A stretch of DNA of 64,000 nt from Schistosoma mansoni (taxonomy: Eukaryota; Platyhelminthes; Trematoda; Strigeidida; Schistosomatidae): NCBI RefSeq assembly GCF_000237925.1, contig NC_031502.1:55797943-55861942 (forward strand), written 5' to 3'. Shown here piece after piece: positions 23,777-34,434 of this stretch (positions are counted from its first letter, which is position 1; the number at the start of each line of letters is the position of its first letter). The notes under the pieces were generated by a model that saw only the letters and a program-made list of their open reading frames with translations, made no database searches and was not told where the DNA came from. Both the position numbers and the translations under genes were made by a program.

Positions 23777-24028
23777 CGAAATTTCAAACCTTAACTGAAA
23801 TAATTCAAGTTAAAGTAGACCAAGAATACTTTTGATGCAACAAATACACAAAAGCAACGATAATCACAACAAGTACAAAAATCACTGCCATTTTTGAAAC
23901 GCGCGCGTGGACCAATGATGCTCATGTACAGTCGGTTCACAGAGAATTTTAGAAAAGACTTAACAATTAAGCGCCTACAACAAATCAAACTACTAAGAAG
24001 TTGCTGTATTAGTAATTTCGAGTATTAA

Positions 24029-24607
24029 ATGACTTGTAGACCCTGTGCAGACTACCGTGATTTTGTCCTTCGATGTAATATATGTTGAAGGAAGACGTTT
24101 GCTAGAGTAGGAACATTTATCACTCGATCCAGATTGAGATTAAGGCATATTATAATAATTTCCGCCAACTGTATAATAAAAGCGCCAGTAACATTGGCTG
24201 CAATAATCGCAGATGTTACTGAAGCTTCGGTTGTGCAGTGGTACGAATATTGTAGGGACATATCCATGATAAAAGTGATAAACTTATACAGCCGGAGTAC
24301 ACACAAACAATAACGAAGCTATGTGGTCGAGGCTGAGAGGGTTCTTATGACCTTATCATGGCTCCAGAGACCGACTACTATGGAGCCGTATGGATGAGTT
24401 CCTCTACCTTATGCATTACGGTTTTGGAACCTTTGAACTTTTTTCTAACATTGAAAAGTTTTTGGACCATATAAGAGAAGTGTATCCACTTTAATTATTT
24501 GGTTTTGTATAATAAATTTTTACTCTGTGCTGACTGTTTACTGATTGGCTAACATTTCCCAGGGTCACTTTAAGATTCCTCAAAAGGTCGTCCATAAATT
24601 ATAGTCT
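24029..24607 (+). pseudogene. Merlin (IS1016/ISXO2-like) transposase remnant
   Basis: The N-terminal part (24029-24265) shows a zinc-ribbon pattern CRPC...CNIC, then a VGTFITRSRL segment and a helix-turn-helix-like region ending VVQWYEYCRD. After a large internal deletion the transposase C-terminus follows (about 24326-24490), with a frame like that at 44.4 kb, containing LLWSRMDEFLYLMHYGF. It ends with an inverted-repeat terminus GGTCGTCCATAAATTATAG near 24590. Merlin elements are known from schistosomes. In-frame stops and the deletion make it non-functional. Confidence 0.7.
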
Positions 24608-25360
24608 CGCCAAGATAACACCTCAATTGTTCTGTGCAAATATTCGGTTTTTAAAATGATTAAAATCAATGGAAATATGTTTTATACAACGATTAATTAA
24701 ATTTTAGATGATGTTCAAGCTAAATTACAAAACAGACCTGCTACTGAGGCAAACTGTTCGTTAGAGAACTTAATGTGTGTTATTATGCAATCAAGAGTCT
24801 TTAACGAATTTAGGCAGTATTTCCTTTCTTATTTCTTTAATACTTAGCCCTGAATTTCCCAATTTTGTAGACAAAAAGGTGGTTATGCAATGGATTATGA
24901 CTGGTGTCAGTTGGTAATGAAAACTCCATGGGTAATAACCTTAACTCATAACACTAGCCCGTCTCCTAATATGTGTGTATATACGTAAGTCTCACCTTTT
25001 TCCTTGAATACACGGGATAATTTCCCATGTAAGAGTTAGTCATACATATCAAAACTTTTATTCGAATATTATTCCATTACTTCATTCTTCTATTTGGTTT
25101 ATAACGAGGTAGTGATTTTTCTTTGGCTGATAAGTCGCTCACGGTCACCGGTACATTATACTTCTACCCAATAAGGAAAGCAGGAGTTTGCAGTTGATCG
25201 CAATATGAAGAGTTTGCGTAAAGTGAACGTGATAAAGTTTTTGAGAGGCGATGCCTACCAAAATGAAACGCTAGTACGTGTATGTGTGGATGAAATGACA
25301 ATGTACGTGTCAAGAATCATAAGATACTCCGATATAAGATAGGTTTAGGACGATAGAACT
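24608..25360. other. no gene; trace of Merlin-MITE internal sequence
   Basis: The stretch 24875-24960 resembles the internal part of the MITE at 51333-51583 (GTGTCAG...ATGAAAACTCC). The rest is not recognised. Confidence 0.4.
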
Positions 25361-25462
25361 TCAAATGGTTCGAGTGGTTGTGGACGGAATAGAAGCTTTT
25401 GCTTAACGGGCTTCCGTGTCTAGTAGCAGTGGATCACCAATACGTCCAGGCAAGAACTTAGG
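25361..25462. repeat. dispersed repeat, partner of 1803-1909
   Basis: Second copy of the unnamed 105-bp repeat. Confidence 0.6.
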
Positions 25463-25741
25463 AATCAGTTTCAGTTTGGAAAGGACAGGAGGCTTGATGG
25501 CCTGTGTTGAGACATTACGTTTAGAATACCAGGATTAATTTATCTAGGTTTTGGAACAAATGGACAACCCAATGAAAAGTGACCAATAAATTACAGATAG
25601 GTTAGTAGCTCTTTCCTGACAAAATATCCACAAACTTACCATTCACCACGACGACTTAGACCTTGAAAACAAAAATACCGCGGTTGGCTGCAAGCACTGA
25701 AGCTTCAGTCTTCAGTAATAAGGATAGTAGGTTGATGAACC

Positions 25742-26095
25742 TGTGTTAATCCTGACAGATTTCCTTCCAGTGAAGGTCCAGCTTCTTTTTGAAAATGTTC
25801 ACTGATGGTGCTGATACCACTTGTTCTGGTAAAGCGTTCCAGTCATTGACCACTCGATGAGAAAAACGGGACCCCACCTTTAATTTATTAGATCGCGGTT
25901 TCAGAACCTTCTTGCTATGACCCCGGAGATTATTAGTGCTGGAGGGAGCAAAAAGGTAAGACATATTAACACCCAGATCATAATTAAAGATACGAAATGC
26001 CAGTATAAGGTCACCTCGCGTTCAAATTCAGATTTGCTTAGTAAGGACAGAAAGTCCACGGCCTCTGTCATTCCTTTTCTAGCATGCTTCTTGAG
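25742..26095 (-). mobile_element. CR1/Jockey-like RT, C-terminal fragment (second copy)
   Basis: The minus strand encodes the terminal region after the RT (LRGHSKKVLKPRSNKL, then FSHRVVNDWNALPEQVVSAP) to a stop at about 25746. The same domain is encoded by the neighbouring interrupted element, so this is a separate copy lying directly after it. Confidence 0.75.
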
Positions 26096-26190
26096 TGTTC
26101 AGTCCTCTCTTGAATGAGTCAAATGAAAGTGTGAAAATCACTGCTTCAAGCAGCAGGCTCCAAGTATTGATAACTTAATTTGAAAACCTG
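26096..26190 (-). mobile_element. distal end of the CR1-like element split by gypsy
   Basis: Continues the frame interrupted at 31508. Across the junction it encodes an AYRFSN...VINTW pattern, the equivalent of FSHRVVNDW in the adjacent copy. The CCTG at 26187-26190 is one half of the gypsy target duplication. Confidence 0.75.
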
Positions 26191-26516
26191 TGTAGCTGTA
26201 AATAATTCCCCAAAATCAATAGCTCATTAAGTGTTCGACATTGGATGCTGACCATGTTGTTTAAATGGACTTGTTTAGCTGAAGGCTTTCGGTCATGCAT
26301 CCGCACCAGATCACGTTGCAACACAGCGTGGGACACAGCTCCTACGTTGCAATAGCCAGTTAAGAACGAAGTCTCTCGATATATTGGTAACGAATCAAAT
26401 ATATCTTTCCTGTCTCTTCTCGTCTGACTTCTGGTTTCTATTTGACTGGGAACGAACGATTATAGAAGATACTACTGGTTGCTAGTTGTAAAACTAGAAT
26501 ATCCGTGGTATCTTCA
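26191..26516 (+). repeat. gypsy 5' LTR (326 bp)
   Basis: Starts TGTAGCTG, ends TCTTCA. It differs from the 3' LTR at one internal base (CATGCATCC against CATGTATCC) and one base near the end (TCTTCA against TCCTCA). Confidence 0.9.
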
Positions 26517-26517
26517 G

Positions 26518-26535
26518 TGGTGAGACCGACGTGAT
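26518..26535 (+). promoter_or_regulatory. primer binding site, tRNA-Trp type
   Basis: TGGTGAGACCGACGTGAT, one base after the LTR. It is complementary to the 3' end of tRNA-Trp, apart from two positions by comparison with the vertebrate tRNA as I remember it (the avian retrovirus site reads TGGTGACCCCGACGTGAT). The schistosome tRNA may match fully. Confidence 0.75.
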
Positions 26536-26696
26536 CTGGTACACCAAGTCAATATACCGTGAGTCTGTTCCATTTTGGAATATTATTATTTATTGTTATT
26601 CTTTATTTGAATTTTATATATTGTGATATACTGTTTTTTCGCGAATTTTTTTCCCGGATATATTTTAATTAGACATTTTGCGTTATCTATATTACT

Positions 26697-27407
26697 ATGA
26701 CGGAACACTCACCTAAGGTTTTTAAGTTAAAGTCTATTCCCCCTATTTCGGTTCAGTTAACGCCATTTTGGCCCGACAATATCGAGTCCTGGTTCTGCTA
26801 CGCAGAAGCTGATTTTTGCATGCACGGAATCACGGACTCGCGCACACGATTCCTCGCGGTAGTTAAGGCGTTACCGCGCGAGTTTAACAGGTACATAACA
26901 CCTAGTATGTCTACTAGTGATGTTCTCGAACCTTACAAAACTCTCAAATGTTCGATTTTAAAACGTGGAGACCTAACCGACCGACAACGGTTAGACCAAC
27001 TCTTCCATAACACCGACTTGCAACATGGTTCTGCGACGGACATGTTGCTTAGAATGAGAGAAGTCATCGGCCAACGAACTTTCGATGATGGCCTATTCAG
27101 ACAACTTTTCTCGTCTAAACTTCCTCATCAGGTGCAGGCAGTGCTTGTTTCATTTCAAAACAACGCCATAGATGAGCTGGCTGCATCTGCCGACCGAATC
27201 TTAGAAATCACTAAATCTTCTAAGGCCGAGGTTTTTTCCGTCACGGAAAAACCTCAATCGACCCCGACTGACATAGCCGAACTATGTCACACGCTTACAC
27301 GATATCTTAGGTTTCGTAATGACCGTAGTCGGTCAAAAACACCGCGTAGAAGTGTCTCACGTAGGCGATCTGGCTCTCGACCACGAGAGACAGACAATCC
27401 CGACTAG
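26697..27407 (+). CDS. gag, truncated by an in-frame TAG before the zinc knuckle
   Basis: 236 codons from ATG to TAG. The C-terminal 30 residues are Arg/Ser-rich (SRSKTPRRSVSRRRSGSRPR). The same frame continues past TAG to a TAA at 27528-27530. Directly after the TAG it encodes a Cys/His box of spacing C-X2-H-X9-C-X3-C, the CHCC form of the CsRn1 clade rather than the usual CCHC. The stop therefore removes the nucleic-acid-binding knuckle. Product role: capsid/nucleocapsid of the intracellular particle. The TAG is most simply a point mutation, probably of a Leu codon, but I have no gag copy here to prove it. Confidence 0.85.
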   Translation: MTEHSPKVFKLKSIPPISVQLTPFWPDNIESWFCYAEADFCMHGITDSRTRFLAVVKALPREFNRYITPSMSTSDVLEPYKTLKCSILKRGDLTDRQRLDQLFHNTDLQHGSATDMLLRMREVIGQRTFDDGLFRQLFSSKLPHQVQAVLVSFQNNAIDELAASADRILEITKSSKAEVFSVTEKPQSTPTDIAELCHTLTRYLRFRNDRSRSKTPRRSVSRRRSGSRPRETDNPD

Positions 27408-27487
27408 TGTGGGTATCATAACCAGTACGGTAAGTCTTCCAGAAATTGCAGGAAACACTGCAATTATCCGACCCCAAAATCGAGTGA

Positions 27488-29311
27488 CACGAAAAACAGT
27501 TCGGGAAACTTCCCAGCCGGCACGCGTTAACGGCAACCGTAGCCGGCGAACACAGCCGCCTCTTATATGTCACGGATGTGACTACGAGAGCTCGCTACCT
27601 CGTCGACACTGGCGCAGAAGTTAGCGTTCTTCCCACGAACTCCAAAGACAGACTTCAAGAGTCTGTTTTCAGTTTACAGGCGGCTAACGGAAAACCAATC
27701 GCTACTTACGGTAAAAGGTACGTCTACCTTAACGTGGGTTTACGCAAACCCATACACTGGATTTTCGTGGTTGCAGATGTCTCTATGCCAATCATTGGTA
27801 TAGATCTGTTACAATACCACAATCTACTCATCGACACACGCTCACGAAAGTTAATAGACGGAAACACTAAGTTATCCGTTTGCGTAACTCCTTGTTCCGG
27901 TTGCAGGTTATCCCCAGTCACGATTAAGCACACCATAGACCCCTTGTACCAATCAGTACTCGACAAATACCCCGGGATATACCAATCGCAATCGAAATTG
28001 CCTTGTGTAACCAGCAATGTTACACATCACATCTCGACTACAGGACCACCTGTATTTTCGAAAGCCCGTCGACTCGCTCCCGAAAAACTTAGGTTAGCCA
28101 AAAACGAATTCGAGCATATGATAGATTTAGGTATAATTCGACCATCGAATAGTCCATGGTCATCCCCATTGCACATGGTCCCTAAAAAGGACAGCAATGA
28201 TTGGCGGCCAACTGGTGATTATCGGTGTCTGAATGCTAAAACCATTCCCGATCGTTACCCGCTGCCTCATATTCACGATTTGACAGCTACCTTGAAAGGT
28301 ACAACAGTCTTTTCAAAAATCGACTTAGTTAAGGCCTATAACCAAATACCGATGGCACCTGACGACGTTCCTAAAACCGCCATCATCACTCCCTTCGGTC
28401 TTTACGAATTTCTACGAATGCCTTTTGGTTTAAGAAATGCGGCTCAAACCTTCCAAAGGTTTATAGACGACGTCTTCCGAGGTCTCAACTTCGTACATGC
28501 GTATGTTGATGACTGTCTAATAGCAAGTCCGGACAGAGAATCGCATCTCAAGCATCTGGACATTGTTTTCGATCGACTCCAAAGGCATGGCATTACTGTA
28601 AACATTCAGAAATGCCAAATCGGAACTAACTCCTTAGACTTCTTAGGACACACTATTGATGCCCAAGGCATCCGACCCCTTAGGAGCAAAGTGGCGGCCA
28701 TTCTAGATTACCCAGAACCAACCACGATCAAACAGTTACGAACTTTCAACGGCCTTGTAAGTTTCTATAGACGGTTCATACCCAAATGCGCATCCCTTAT
28801 GAAACCGTCAACCGATCAGCTTCGTGGAAATGAGAAATCAATTAGTTTAGACGACACAGCCCGTAAAATATTCTCCACAGTTAAGGAACACATCGCTAAA
28901 GCAACCCTGCTTGCTCATCAGGACACTCAAGCGCCCATTAGTATCGCCGTAGACGCATCCGACTCAGCAATCGGAGGAGTCTTACAACAATGTGTTAACA
29001 ACTCGTGGCGACCTTTAGGATTTTTCTCGAGACGGTTGCTAGACGCGGAATCTAGGTACAGCACGTTCGGTAGGGAACTCCTAGCTATGTATTGTGCTGT
29101 ACGGCATTTCCAACATTCCATCGAAGGAAGGGAATTCGCGCTTTTTACCGATCACAAACCTCTTACCTTCTCCTTAAGTTCATCTTCAGACAAGTACTCA
29201 CCGCGAGAGTCTCGACAACTCGACTACATTTCGCAGTTTACTTCAGACATACAACACATTTCTGAAGCGAACAATGTATTCGCAGATGTCTTGTCTCGAA
29301 TAAATTCCTAG
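27488..29311 (+). CDS. pol, first part: protease, reverse transcriptase, RNase H
   Basis: Lies in the -1 frame relative to gag and overlaps the extended gag frame by 43 nt (27488-27530), so -1 frameshifting is the likely expression mode. There is no obvious ATG; the frame opens after a TGA at 27485. Protease active site DTGA near 27605. [16 protein letters not shown] and the catalytic YVDD at 28502-28513. RNase [11 protein letters not shown] near 28950, FTDHKPL near 29145 and a final ADVLSR. It ends at TAG (29309-29311). Here the decayed copy at 2.7-5.5 kb has TTG (Leu), and the frame continues without a shift into integrase, so this stop is a mutation inside one polyprotein. Confidence 0.88.
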   Translation, partial: HEKQFGKLPSRHALTATVAGEHSRLLYVTDVTTRARYLVDTGAEVSVLPTNSKDRLQESVFSLQAANGKPIATYGKRYVYLNVGLRKPIHWIFVVADVSMPIIGIDLLQYHNLLIDTRSRKLIDGNTKLSVCVTPCSGCRLSPVTIKHTIDPLYQSVLDKYPGIYQSQSKLPCVTSNVTHHISTTGPPVFSKARRLAPEKLRLAKNEFEHMIDLGIIRPSNSPWSSPLHMVPKKDSNDWRPTGDYRCLNAKTIPDRYPLPHIHDLTATLKGTTVFSKIDLVKAYNQIPMAPDDVPKTAIITPFGLYEFLRMPFGLRNAAQTFQRFIDDVFRGLNFVHAYVDDCLIASPDRESHLKHLDIVFDRLQRHGITVNIQKCQIGTNSLDFLGHTIDAQGIRPLRSKVAAILDYPEPTTIKQLRTFNGLVSFYRRFIPKCASLMKPSTDQLRGNEKSISLDDTARKIFSTVKEHIAKATLLAHQDTQAPISIAVDASDSAIGGVLQQCVNNSWRPLGFFSRRLLDAESRYSTFGRELLAMYCAVRHFQHSIEGREFALFTDHKPLTFSLSSSSDKYSPRESRQLDYISQFTSDIQHISEANNVFADVLSRINS

Positions 29312-30661
29312 AACAGTTTCCAAGGAATCGATCTTCTTAAACTCTCTCAGCTTCAAAAAGAAGACATTGATCTTCAGCATGAGTTATCCTCGACAACTCT
29401 TAAACTAAGTATTAAGCAGATGGGAACAGGTAAGGAAACCTTACTCTGTGACACATCTACAGGTAGGGATCGTCCAATAGTACCAAAACCTTATCGACTC
29501 AACGTCTTCAATACGTTGCACAATCTTTCTCATCCAGGTGCTCGTGCAACAGTCAAACTTATAGCCGAACGGTTTTGCTGGCCTGGCATGAATAAAGACG
29601 TGAGGGAGTGGGCACGCTCCTGTGTAAGCTGTCAGAAAGCTAAGGTCATACGACACAACAAATGTCCCTTAGGCTCTTTCAAAACCCCTGACTCTCGTTT
29701 CGACCACGTCCATCTAGATTTGGTAGGATTCTTACCCGACTCAAACGGATACTCATATCTCTTAACATGCGTAGACCGTTTCACTCGATGGCCAGAAGCA
29801 GTACCTATTAAGGACATTACTGCTGAAACTGTGGCCCGCGCTTTCGTCGAACGATGGGTAGTAAATTTCGGCTGCCCTTCCACGATCACTACAGACCGCG
29901 GACGCCAGTTCGAATCTGGACTTATCCGTTGTCTGACCTCACTTTTAGGAATCACGCGCTTCCGAACGACCGCCTACCACCCACAAGCAAACGAGTTGGT
30001 AGAACGTTTTCATCGACAACTTAAAGCTTCATTATCAGCTTCAAACGTTTCACAGTGGACAGACGCTCTTCCACTCGTCTTGCTAGGTATCCGCAATGCA
30101 GTGAAAGCTGACATTGGATACACGGCATCTCAACTCGTTTACGGAACGACACTCCGACTCCCAGGAGAATTCGTGGATCCTTCAGCTTCTTTATTGAACA
30201 TGGATCTAAACTCTTACACGAGTAGGCTTACAAACGCTATGCGTTCAGTTAAACCTGCTCACACTCGACCTCAATCAACTGATGTTTTCGTTCAACCCGA
30301 ATTACGACATAGTACACACGACTTCGTTCGTCGAGACTCACATCGACGACCCCTCGAATCAGCATACGAAGGACCCTTCAAAGTTCTTCAACGCGAACCT
30401 AAGTACTATGTAGTCGGTAAGAACGGTACGAACGATAGCATCAGTATCGATCGCTTAAAAGCAGCGTACTTAGAAGGAAACCCTAGCTACGTCGAATTTC
30501 CTTCGGGACAATCGTACGACACGGCTCCTACACTCGTAGTACCCTACACGACAACTGACACACAACTTGATACTTCGTCAACGTCGACAGATAAACCTAA
30601 AACAACGCGTTCTGGAAGACGAGTAAGATTTCCAGAACATCTTAACGAATATTGCACGTAG
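29312..30661 (+). CDS. pol, second part: integrase
   Basis: Same frame as the preceding part, separated only by TAG; first ATG at 29420. Numbering from that ATG: HHCC zinc-binding domain H34, H38, C68, C71; DDE core D100, D159 (TTDRGRQF), E195, with the expected D-X35-E spacing; a C-terminal GPF module at 318-320, as in the GPY/F subdomain of gypsy integrases. All catalytic residues are intact. Residue 192 is Glu where related elements often have Gly (ANELVER). Role: insertion of the cDNA into host DNA. In this copy it could be made only by readthrough of the TAG or from another start. Confidence 0.88.
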   Translation, partial: NSFQGIDLLKLSQLQKEDIDLQHELSSTTLKLSIKQMGTGKETLLCDTSTGRDRPIVPKPYRLNVFNTLHNLSHPGARATVKLIAERFCWPGMNKDVREWARSCVSCQKAKVIRHNKCPLGSFKTPDSRFDHVHLDLVGFLPDSNGYSYLLTCVDRFTRWPEAVPIKDITAETVARAFVERWVVNFGCPSTITTDRGRQFESGLIRCLTSLLGITRFRTTAYHPQANELVERFHRQLKASLSASNVSQWTDALPLVLLGIRNAVKADIGYTASQLVYGTTLRLPGEFVDPSASLLNMDLNSYTSRLTNAMRSVKPAHTRPQSTDVFVQPELRHSTHDFVRRDSHRRPLESAYEGPFKVLQREPKYYVVGKNGTNDSISIDRLKAAYLEGNPSYVEFPSGQSYDTAPTLVVPYTTTDTQLDTSSTSTDKPKTTRSGRRVRFPEHLNEYCT

Positions 30662-31165
30662 GACATAAGCTTTATCTTGAATTACCCTTTCATAGTTTAT
30701 TATAAAAATTTTTTTTAATATGCTCATTTTGTTTATTTATATAAAAAACAAAACATTTTTATTTTTTTTGAGCGTATATATATTTTTTTTATGTATAAAA
30801 AAACCAAAAAAAAACCCACTTTTTTCCGATCGCTTTTACGCTGTTTGTAGGTGTATAAGTTTATTTTTTTTTCGGCTCATCTTGTGTCCTTACGCAAGTA
30901 CGAGTGTATTTTCGACGTGCACCCACACGTTTTATTTTTCCTCTTTTCCAGGACGGCTAGAAAAGAACGAAGTTTCGCAAGGAACCGAAATTTTCATTGT
31001 ACTATATTTCTTTATTGTTATGTTGTACATTTTGGTCCCACAGTTTAAGGAAAGACAACCAGACGCTGCTAAACGAAGCAAGCTATCAGAAGAGTGTTTA
31101 CCAACGACAAACTTGTTGGGTTTAAACTTCTGGCTGGTCACGTCTTAGGGGCATCACTACCTCAC

Positions 31166-31181
31166 TAGGGGGGGAGTGATC
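31166..31181 (+). promoter_or_regulatory. polypurine tract before 3' LTR
   Basis: AGGGGGGGAGTGATC just upstream of the LTR start TGTAGCTG. The preceding 500 bp (30662-31165) is a T-rich untranslated region. Confidence 0.65.
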
Positions 31182-31507
31182 TGTAGCTGTAAATAATTCC
31201 CCAAAATCAATAGCTCATTAAGTGTTCGACATTGGATGCTGACCATGTTGTTTAAATGGACTTGTTTAGCTGAAGGCTTTCGGTCATGTATCCGCACCAG
31301 ATCACGTTGCAACACAGCGTGGGACACAGCTCCTACGTTGCAATAGCCAGTTAAGAACGAAGTCTCTCGATATATTGGTAACGAATCAAATATATCTTTC
31401 CTGTCTCTTCTCGTCTGACTTCTGGTTTCTATTTGACTGGGAACGAACGATTATAGAAGATACTACTGGTTGCTAGTTGTAAAACTAGAATATCCGTGGT
31501 ATCCTCA
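31182..31507 (+). repeat. gypsy 3' LTR (326 bp)
   Basis: Identical to the 5' LTR except at two bases. It is followed by the target duplication CCTG and then the CR1-like coding frame. Confidence 0.9.
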
Positions 31508-33871
31508 CCTGTATGCCAAGGGTATTTTGTTCGTTCTTGGCTTTAGCATTCCCCTTCTGTGTCCTCTGAGATGTCTCAATCTGGTGGGAAGTAAAATAGA
31601 GGATATATCAGGTCCAAAATCATTTCTTAGTATTCTGTATATCAAAATCAGATCACCTCTTAATCTGTGATAGAACAAAGTAAAAATATCTAGATTTTCA
31701 AACCGCTCTTTGTATGATAAACCCGGGAGTTCTGGAATTGCACGGGTAGCTGCCTTTTGCACTTTTCTAAGATATCCGAGTCACCATTTAAACAGGGGTT
31801 TGCATCTTGAATGCAGTTTAAAGCTTGGATACAGTATAAAAAGTGAAGGACCTAGAACGGAACCTAGAGGTACTCCACCAAGTGCTGGTCTCTAGATGAG
31901 GCACTTCGAATTTATTCTTATCTTCTGTCTACGACCTACTAGGAAATCTTCAAGCCATTTTAGAAGATGTCCGACAATGCCCAGATTTTCCAGCTTCAAG
32001 AGCAGTCTATTTGTCGGCAGCTTCTCAAAAACTTTACTGAAGTCTATGTAGACAACATCCACTGAGTTTCCGTTGTCTAGAGCCTTTATTCATTGGTCCC
32101 TTGGTATGAGGAGATTTGTTGTACAAGATAAAGCCTTTCTAAAACCATGTTGTTTGCTGTCTAACAGGTTATTGGTTTCCATAAATGTCATTATGGCCTG
32201 TTTGACTATTATTTCCAATATTTTATCTACAACACTGGTGAGGCTGACAGGTCTGTAGTTTGGTGGAAGTCGTCTTGGCCTCGTTTTATGTATGGGAGTA
32301 ACGATTACATCCTTCCAGTCCGTGGGTAACACACCTTGGTCAAGTGATATATAGAATATTACAGTCAATGGGACTACAATATATTGTGAAATATGGCTCA
32401 AGATTTTGGGGTGTAGTTCATCTGGTTCTGTTGAAATTTTCATGTCTAAGGTGCTAGGGACTTCAAGTACATCGTCTCGATCAAAGTCCACAGAGAGCAT
32501 TTGGTTTGTTGACTCTGTGTTTGGGTTTAGTTCTTTGTCTCAAAGAGGTTCCTGAGTGAAAACTGCCCCAAAATAGGTGGCGATAGCCTGATCTTCCTCT
32601 ATCATTTCAGATTCACTCTCTAATTACGTTGGGAATCCAACGATGATAGACTCTTAGGTTTCCTGACTAAAGATCGAGCTAACTGTACTTTTTTCCTCAT
32701 TTTTTTTTAAAGACAGTACTTCATATTTTCTCTGAGCTTCCTAGATTCTAATTATACACTTAATTATTGCCAACCTGTAGCGTTCCATAGTACATGCTGT
32801 GTCAAAGCTGATAGAAACATTTCAACATTTCTTCCTTTGGCTTAGTAAACGCCGAATATCCACGCTTATCCAGCAATAGACGTACTTCCTCTTCTTTGGT
32901 ACTGTCCAGTGTATGTATCGTTGAGTTGCCCGATTATGTAACTACTTGAAATGAGTCCATGCCTCTTGTACTGACGCACTTGAGGCAATTTCTCAGTTTT
33001 CAGCCGATACTGAGTCGATTGACCCTATATCTGCCCTCCGTATATAAGGACGGACCGGCGCATGCGTTCGACAGGCAATCTCATCCATGAATTCAAACAA
33101 TATGACTGCATGGTCACTTCTCCTTAGTGGTGGGAGGAAAGTCATTTGACCAACGTCATCACCGTGTGTGAAGATTAAATTCAAAAGAGAAGAGGAGCTT
33201 CTGAACTTATAGTTTCTTTCTTAGTTTCTTCCTTTCCTTCTTCAAAATCAATTCAAAATTCTTGCCAATTACACAGAACCTGATTTATTATTACTATTCT
33301 ATTGTTAATATTTTATTTTCCTTTTCTTTCCTTTCTCAAACATGGCAAACGTAATGCTAACATTATTGAAACTTATATATTATTGCATTTTTGAAGCAAT
33401 CCGAAATGGTTTCTTCACAACACTTATGTACCCATAAGATGTTTGTGAATATTAATAATATCTTGTGGGATTTCTAATGTGTTGGAATAAAGCTAATTCA
33501 ATCAGGGTTTCTAACAGTTTGCCATTGAATGACGTTATCGATGACACTACTTCTAATTTACCCAGTTTATACAAGGTGTATTATAGTCGCCTACCACACG
33601 GCTTTTACTCTTAGTACAACAGGACTTAAGTTTGCTTACGAGGAAGTCATCTACTACACATTCTAGACCGTCATGTGCTACAACTAATTCAATATCTTGT
33701 CGTCTACATTTCAACCTGAAAAGCACCAGTTCACATCTGCGCGAAATTTGAAAGTGGTAACATTTTTTTTCACGTGGTTTAGAAATTCTTAGACTTGTTC
33801 TTTTGTAGGCTGTATTGTCCTTAGATTATCATCCTATCGCGTTTATCGCTCACACTTTACTCTAGGTTAAT
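31508..33871 (-). mobile_element. CR1/Jockey-like non-LTR element, endonuclease to RT, split by gypsy
   Basis: Minus strand, right to left: endonuclease remnants (33760-32993; CRRQDIELVV, then a GRSDHAVIL-like block at 33115), RT fingers and palm (32500-32090; NYRPVSLTSVVDKILE, QHGFRKALSC, then YIDFSK near 32060 and GSVLGP near 31880), and the post-RT domain (31762-31508). The YADD segment appears deleted and several stops are present. The C-terminal coding stops at 31508, where gypsy is inserted, and resumes at 26190. A 200-N gap bounds it on the right, so the endonuclease and ORF1 at 37.3-38.6 kb cannot be assumed to be the same copy. Confidence 0.8.
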
Positions 33872-34071
33872 NNNNNNNNNNNNNNNNNNNNNNNNNNNNN
33901 NNNNNNNNNNNNNNNNNNNNNNNNNNNNNNNNNNNNNNNNNNNNNNNNNNNNNNNNNNNNNNNNNNNNNNNNNNNNNNNNNNNNNNNNNNNNNNNNNNNN
34001 NNNNNNNNNNNNNNNNNNNNNNNNNNNNNNNNNNNNNNNNNNNNNNNNNNNNNNNNNNNNNNNNNNNNNNN
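33872..34071. other. 200-N assembly gap
   Basis: Exactly 200 N. Contig order and orientation across it rest on scaffolding only. Confidence 0.9.
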
Positions 34072-34261
34072 AAAATCCAGACCTGTTTTTTTATACGTGA
34101 TTGATTCGTCCATAAATTATAGACTCGACGAGGAATAAAATATCATCTGTATTATTATACATAACAACTGGTTTGTAATATTATAGATTCTTTATGGAAT
34201 AAAGTTACTGAGGTAATTTGTGTCATTCACCTTTATCAATGAATAAATAAACAAAACTTAC
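34072..34261. other. AT-rich sequence with Merlin terminal fragment
   Basis: TCGTCCATAAATTATAGACTCG at 34107-34128 matches the Merlin/MITE terminus at 24.6 and 44.3 kb; nothing else is recognised. Confidence 0.45.
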
Positions 34262-34434
34262 AGATTAATTTTGAATATTCTTTCACCGGTTCTTCTGCTT
34301 TATGATCTACGACATTTCTACAACTATCAATATTATTGATTACGTTTACCAATGATGAATTAGATGTGATGGGTAATTGAGATTTACTTAGTGAAATTTC
34401 TGCTTTTTTCTCTTCAGTTGTAGTCACATTCCTT
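34262..34434 (-). CDS. candidate coding exon of an unidentified gene
   Basis: An open minus-strand stretch of 57 codons rich in Ser, Asn, Lys and Glu, ending at a consensus donor (ATCT then GTAAGTTTTG). Composition and donor resemble the disordered parts of the NOM1-like exons rather than transposon relics. Its upstream end is cut by the plus-strand retroelement at about 34433, so the acceptor is not visible. No domain is recognised; it may equally be chance. Confidence 0.3.

Larger units (their letters stand above)
26191..31507 (+). mobile_element. Ty3/gypsy LTR retrotransposon, CsRn1/Boudicca-like, nearly intact
   Basis: A complete 5317-bp element: 5' LTR, tRNA-Trp-type primer site, gag, pol (protease, RT, RNase H, integrase), purine-rich tract, 3' LTR. 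The flanking CCTG (26187-26190 and 31508-31511) is a 4-bp target duplication. The LTRs differ at two of 326 positions, so insertion is recent. The CHCC gag knuckle and tRNA-Trp primer are, as I recall, marks of the CsRn1 clade. Two in-frame TAG codons (27405 in gag, 29309 in pol) suggest it is not autonomous. No env is seen. Confidence 0.92.

Noticed and set aside
23499-23798. plus-strand frame over the PHD-finger ORF1 fragment
   Set aside because: The opposite strand has the patterned Cys/His finger; this frame has no recognisable feature.
27490-27499. canonical -1 slippery heptamer in the gag-pol overlap
   Set aside because: The run reads G AAA AAC in the gag frame, and the first base breaks the X XXY YYZ rule, so I report it only as a possibility.
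30720-31148. 142-codon hydrophobic frame between gypsy pol and the 3' LTR, possibly env-like
   Set aside because: It is built on T/A-rich low-complexity sequence, has no signal peptide and cleavage pattern I trust, and CsRn1-type elements are not known for env.
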